Assembly: GCA_946611495.1 (NCBI GenBank)
Contig: CAMODR010000048.1
Location: forward strand, 1 to 7,655
Reading direction: 5' to 3'
Length of the DNA stretch: 7,655 nucleotides
From: an uncultured Methanobrevibacter sp.
GTDB taxonomy: Archaea > Methanobacteriota > Methanobacteria > Methanobacteriales > Methanobacteriaceae
The position numbers and the translations under genes are program-made. Below the pieces are notes generated by a model. That model saw only the letters and a list, made by a program, of their open reading frames with translations, did no database searches and was not told where the DNA came from. Of the stretch, positions 4,924 to 7,655 are shown in pieces (position 1 is the first letter of the stretch; every line of letters starts with the position of its first letter).

Positions 4924-5538
4924 CTAATCAACCCTAATTATTTCATCTGTAGTCACGATCAGATTTACCTTTTGGTCATGGCTTTCAGTTGGAACATGAT
5001 CCACTAACTGAAACGGATGGATTGTTGTTGCAATAGCTGTATCATTATTGATTATATTTCTTTTTAAAAGGTCTTCTATTTCCCTATCTGCAAAGCCTTT
5101 TCCCTTTCCTATCCTATGGCCTTCCCTATCCACTCCAACAGAGCCTTCTACAACAAGATCCACTTTCATATTGGATATATCAATTTTGCTATTGTGGATA
5201 AATGCTCCTTCTTTAGTGGCAGCTTCTTTCTTATTAGTTATTTTAGAAGCTTCTAAGAAAAGATAGCCGTGTGTTAGGTTAGGGCTAGCCATAATAAGGT
5301 TCTTGTTTTCCTTTAGAGCCAAATATCTTACTGGAATTTGAGCAGAATCAGGACTTGAGAATATTGTTTTTGCCCTTTTCCACTCATCGCTTTTGGAAAG
5401 TAATTCTGCTGCAATATCTGAGCCCTTAAAGTCTGGAATCTTGCCATAGTCTCCTTTAGGACGTCTTGAAAATCCATTATTAAAAAGAGCATCATAGATT
5501 TCCTTTCTTATTCTTTCCTTTTCTTCCTTTAAAGTCAT
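4924..5538 (-). CDS. 5-formyltetrahydrofolate cyclo-ligase family protein
   Basis: This 204-residue protein matches the COG0212 family. The N-terminal KEEKERIRKEIYDAL has the usual basic 'K..lR+.+' helix that contacts ATP in bacterial enzymes. Residues 126-153 (VDLVVEGSVGVDREG, then HRIGKGKGFADRE) correspond to the family 'P.vafD..G.RlG.G.GyyDr' signature, with Phe-Ala in place of the Tyr-Tyr pair. Residues 173-201 contain H-x-x-Q, a D188 and a VTTDEI segment, the usual end of the domain. The bacterial and human enzymes convert 5-formyl-THF to methenyl-THF using ATP. Methanogens use tetrahydromethanopterin, so the archaeal substrate is uncertain and the protein may be closer to the uncharacterised MTHFSD-like branch. 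The start follows TGTGAT by three bases. It lies downstream of the PsbP-like pair with a 114-base gap. Confidence 0.85.
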   Translation of the reverse strand: MTLKEEKERIRKEIYDALFNNGFSRRPKGDYGKIPDFKGSDIAAELLSKSDEWKRAKTIFSSPDSAQIPVRYLALKENKNLIMASPNLTHGYLFLEASKITNKKEAATKEGAFIHNSKIDISNMKVDLVVEGSVGVDREGHRIGKGKGFADREIEDLLKRNIINNDTAIATTIHPFQLVDHVPTESHDQKVNLIVTTDEIIRVD

Positions 5539-5652
5539 GATATCACAGTATTTAGAATAAATAAAAATAATTAAAATAAAATAAAATAAAAAAATAATTC
5601 ATATTGACATTATTAAAAAAAGAACCATAATATACTTTATTTTTAAAATGAA

Positions 5653-6072
5653 TTATTCAAATTTAAGAGTTTTATACATGAAAAGGAATCCTTCCTCATC
5701 AGGATTCTCTTGGCCAAATCCAAAGAAGTTCAATACATAAGCATCCCTATTATTGATTGTGGCAAGGGAATGGGTCTTTAATTGAGGATCATGACTTTCA
5801 TCCTTTGCAATTAGCTCATGAGTTTCCTTATTTCCTAAGATTGTCAATCCAGATTGTTCTATCTTTAGTGTGTCTTCCCTTGGAATGTCTTCGATTGCAC
5901 TTTTAAGATACTCTAATGACAAGCCCTCTTCTTCATATTTAAAGAGCATGACACGGCTGTATCCGCTATCAGCATTAAGAATAGCTATGCATCCTTCAAT
6001 CTCATCATCCACAAGTTTCCAATTTTTCGGATACTTGAAGCTTAATTCATTGTTTTTAAATAGCTTTGACAT
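5653..6072 (-). CDS. Small PsbP/Mog1-like protein, second of a tandem pair
   Basis: This 139-residue protein begins with LSFKYPKNWKL at 10-20, the 'f.YP.nW' opening strand of PsbP/Mog1/DcrB-fold proteins, and ends in the hydrophobic strand FLFMYKTLKFE. The fold is a small alpha-beta sandwich that in other lineages serves in photosystem II assembly (PsbP) or Ran GTPase regulation (Mog1); in archaea the role is unknown and neither function should be transferred. There is no signal peptide, lipobox or membrane segment, so it is probably cytosolic. The start is fixed by AAGGAG six bases upstream of ATG. It lies 58 bases after its paralogue on the same strand, probably in one transcript. The C-terminus lacks the 'i..Svef' ending seen in the paralogue. 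Fold assignment is by motif only. Confidence 0.6.
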   Translation of the reverse strand: MSKLFKNNELSFKYPKNWKLVDDEIEGCIAILNADSGYSRVMLFKYEEEGLSLEYLKSAIEDIPREDTLKIEQSGLTILGNKETHELIAKDESHDPQLKTHSLATINNRDAYVLNFFGFGQENPDEEGFLFMYKTLKFE

Positions 6073-6130
6073 ATGAAACTCCTTATCGACCCTTAAAAAT
6101 TAATTATATGTTAAATATCAAAAATAAATT

Positions 6131-6571
6131 CTAATTTGAGAACTCAACAGAATCCATGATTGCTAAATAGTCGTTATAAGCATATGGGAATTCCTTAAAG
6201 TGCATTAATTCAAAAACAAACATATCTCCATCATTGAGTAATGCAGATGTATTATTCTCTAAGGTTTTTCCGCCTTCTTCAGCAGTACATATTATATTAT
6301 ATACAGCCATTCCATTAAGATTTAAAATTCTTGATTCGACTATAGTCCATCCTTGAGCTTCAAAAGATTCCTTAAATGCCTCTTCAAGCTGTGCCACAGC
6401 AGTGACTTCACCTGCTTTGTTTTTATAAACTGTTATAGTGGATGGATTACCCTCTACAACTTTTACTAATGCTTTTATACAATTAGGACTAACCATTTCT
6501 TTTCTTTGTTCTCTCCAATTGCTTAAATATTTAAATTTAATTCCTTCTTCGTCAAATACCACTTCGTCCAT
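6131..6571 (-). CDS. Small PsbP/Mog1-like protein, first of a tandem pair
   Basis: This 146-residue protein shares with the next gene the opening GIKFKYLSNWREQ (10-22) and ends YNDYLAIMDSVEFSN, the usual closing helix and strand of PsbP/Mog1/DcrB-fold domains. The middle alternates predicted strands (STITVYK, AVYNIICTA, FVFELMHF) as expected for the fold. The proline of the usual 'YP.nW' is replaced by leucine-serine. It has no signal peptide or membrane helix. The ATG follows AAGGTGA by four bases. Sequence identity with its neighbour is low apart from the ends, so the duplication is old or the two were selected as different partners. It may head a short operon with 5653-6072 and possibly the cyclo-ligase-family gene. 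Function unknown. Confidence 0.6.
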   Translation of the reverse strand: MDEVVFDEEGIKFKYLSNWREQRKEMVSPNCIKALVKVVEGNPSTITVYKNKAGEVTAVAQLEEAFKESFEAQGWTIVESRILNLNGMAVYNIICTAEEGGKTLENNTSALLNDGDMFVFELMHFKEFPYAYNDYLAIMDSVEFSN

Positions 6572-6691
6572 ATTTTCACCTTAAAACAATATAATTATTA
6601 AAAATCAAAATAATAAAAAATAAAATAAAATAAATTAACTTATTTTTTCATCGAAAATTATCTATTTTTCAATAGTTTTAAATGGATTAAT

Positions 6692-6715
6692 TAAAAAAAG
6701 TTTAAAAAATAAACT
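6692..6715 (-). terminator. Hairpin plus T7 terminator of the coiled-coil gene
   Basis: AGTTTA (6699-6704) and TAAACT (6710-6715) form a 6-bp stem with a 5-base loop. On the minus strand it is followed at once by TTTTTTT, about 50 bases after the stop of the coiled-coil gene. This separates that gene from the PsbP-like pair. Confidence 0.5.
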
Positions 6716-6765
6716 GGAAAATCAAGCTAAACTCTAAAATTATCTAAAATGATGCTTTTTAAACT

Positions 6766-7569
6766 TTATTCCTCTGTATAATCCAGGAAGTATTCATCTG
6801 GAATAACTTCTTCAAGCTGCTTATAAGCATTGCTTGAAATGGATTCCTTACTTATTTCAGGTTCTCTTACTATTGTAAGTCCTCTTATTCTTCTGATAAT
6901 GCCTGTTTGAGAAAGTTCCTTATTGATTTCATGAATTGTGGCTGTAACAGTCTTGTTTACAGCTTCATCTAAAATGTTCTTATTTGTCTTTAAGAGAATT
7001 TCTAAGACTTCCCTGTATTTGGATTCTCTTTCCCTAAGTCTTGAAAGCTCTCCTGCATCAAAACTCATTTTGGTCTTTAAGACATTCATGTCCTGCAATA
7101 GCTCGATTCTTTCCTCATCAGATTCCTTCAAATCCCTATTCAATTGCTTGATTTCAGAATTCAAATCTGCATTGATTTCAGTTACCCTTTTTATTTCTTC
7201 AATAAGGGATCCTGATTCAGAATCTGTTAAAACGGTTTTGTTTATATAATTCTCCTTTTCTATTTTAGACAATTCAGTAGTCAATTCCAAATTGATCTTT
7301 TCTAGTTCTTCAACTTTGGAAAAGAGGATTTTCTCTTTAGATTTTGCTTCCTTTAAGTCATATTCCAATTTAATGACTGCTTCATCGTCAGGAACTACTT
7401 CTAAAGTAGACACTTCAATCTCAGAAGAGGATTTCAAATCGTCATATTCATCAGGAGTCAAGATTATGAAATTACCCTCTTGAAGATTATGCTTATTTAC
7501 ATCTTCCTTTCCTATAGTGAGAGTTATATTACCTCTAGCCTTGTTTATTTTTCCAGCCTTGATAATCAT
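6766..7569 (-). CDS. Coiled-coil protein with AbrB-like N-terminus
   Basis: This 267-residue protein has three visible parts. Residues 1-43 (AGKINKARGNITLTIGKEDV, then LQEGNFIILTPDEY) resemble a SpoVT/AbrB swapped-hairpin domain, which binds DNA as a dimer in other proteins; the match is by pattern only. Residues about 62-112 and 121-196 are heptad-like, rich in Glu, Lys and Leu, and should form a long coiled coil broken near the TDSESGS loop at 115-121. Residues about 197-267 are a separate C-terminal part with a basic IIRRIRGLTIVRE strand and an acidic end. No signal peptide or membrane segment. The ATG at 7569 has no ribosome binding site, and a TATA box sits at leaderless distance, so translation probably starts at the mRNA 5' end. 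It could be a nucleoid or scaffold protein; no named family was recognised. Confidence 0.7.
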   Translation of the reverse strand: MIIKAGKINKARGNITLTIGKEDVNKHNLQEGNFIILTPDEYDDLKSSSEIEVSTLEVVPDDEAVIKLEYDLKEAKSKEKILFSKVEELEKINLELTTELSKIEKENYINKTVLTDSESGSLIEEIKRVTEINADLNSEIKQLNRDLKESDEERIELLQDMNVLKTKMSFDAGELSRLRERESKYREVLEILLKTNKNILDEAVNKTVTATIHEINKELSQTGIIRRIRGLTIVREPEISKESISSNAYKQLEEVIPDEYFLDYTEE

Positions 7570-7590
7570 AATTAATAATTTATTTTATAG

Positions 7591-7599
7591 ATTTATAAA
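7591..7599 (-). promoter_or_regulatory. TATA box at leaderless distance from the coiled-coil gene
   Basis: On the minus strand TTTATAAAT (7599-7591) lies about 25 bases before the ATG at 7569, the normal archaeal TATA-to-start-of-transcription distance. With no GGTGA or GGAG between box and ATG, a leaderless mRNA is the simplest reading. Confidence 0.55.
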
Positions 7600-7655
7600 G
7601 ATTATTACTTAATAAGACAAATAATTAGTAATTTATTAAAAAAGTTTAGAAAAAA

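Noticed and set aside
5571..5600. AAAAT-type tandem runs here and near 6605-6635
   Set aside because: Low-complexity A/T DNA is common throughout the gaps; no consistent unit or flanking structure. On the minus strand they may add T-rich sequence at gene ends.

Overview
The window looks like a piece of an AT-rich archaeal chromosome, most likely a methanogen of the Methanobacteriales (Methanobrevibacter-like). This rests on archaeal TATA boxes at the expected distance from starts, ribosome binding sites of the GGTGA(T) type complementary to the methanogen 16S 3' end, one gene that appears leaderless, a rubrerythrin, and small families (SseB-like, PsbP-like) that I recall as common in that group. 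The genus is inference; no 16S or core methanogenesis gene is present.

Left part (1-3074, mainly + strand): three SseB-like paralogues, one long (62-883) and two short in tandem (2091-2498, 2571-3074). Between the first and second lies a minus-strand gene for a Panacea/DUF4065 (SocA-type) antitoxin-like protein (1223-1714). It has no adjacent toxin gene. It is bracketed by two copies of an unrecognised ~90-nt structured element (1030-1118 and 1846-1936). Each copy has a 13-15 bp closing stem with four compensatory base-pair changes between copies, around an identical 19-nt core ATATGTAAAGGGGGTGATA. The core matches the Shine-Dalgarno/anti-Shine-Dalgarno pairing over 10 positions. This is the main candidate for an undescribed system.

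Middle part (3256-4923, minus strand): a rubrerythrin with a long upstream region carrying a near-consensus DtxR/IdeR-type metal box over the predicted transcription start; a hairpin plus U-tract terminator; a 52-codon GTG-started gene (3766-3924) for a cysteine-containing single-pass membrane peptide; and a Nudix hydrolase. Together these suggest an oxidative-stress or metal-homeostasis and nucleotide-sanitising neighbourhood, though only the metal box ties rubrerythrin directly to a signal.

Right part (4924-7569, minus strand): a 5-formyltetrahydrofolate cyclo-ligase family protein, two tandem small PsbP/Mog1-like proteins of unknown role, and a coiled-coil protein with an AbrB-like N-terminus, apparently leaderless and followed by its own hairpin terminator. 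No tRNA, rRNA, CRISPR array, insertion sequence or transposase was seen.
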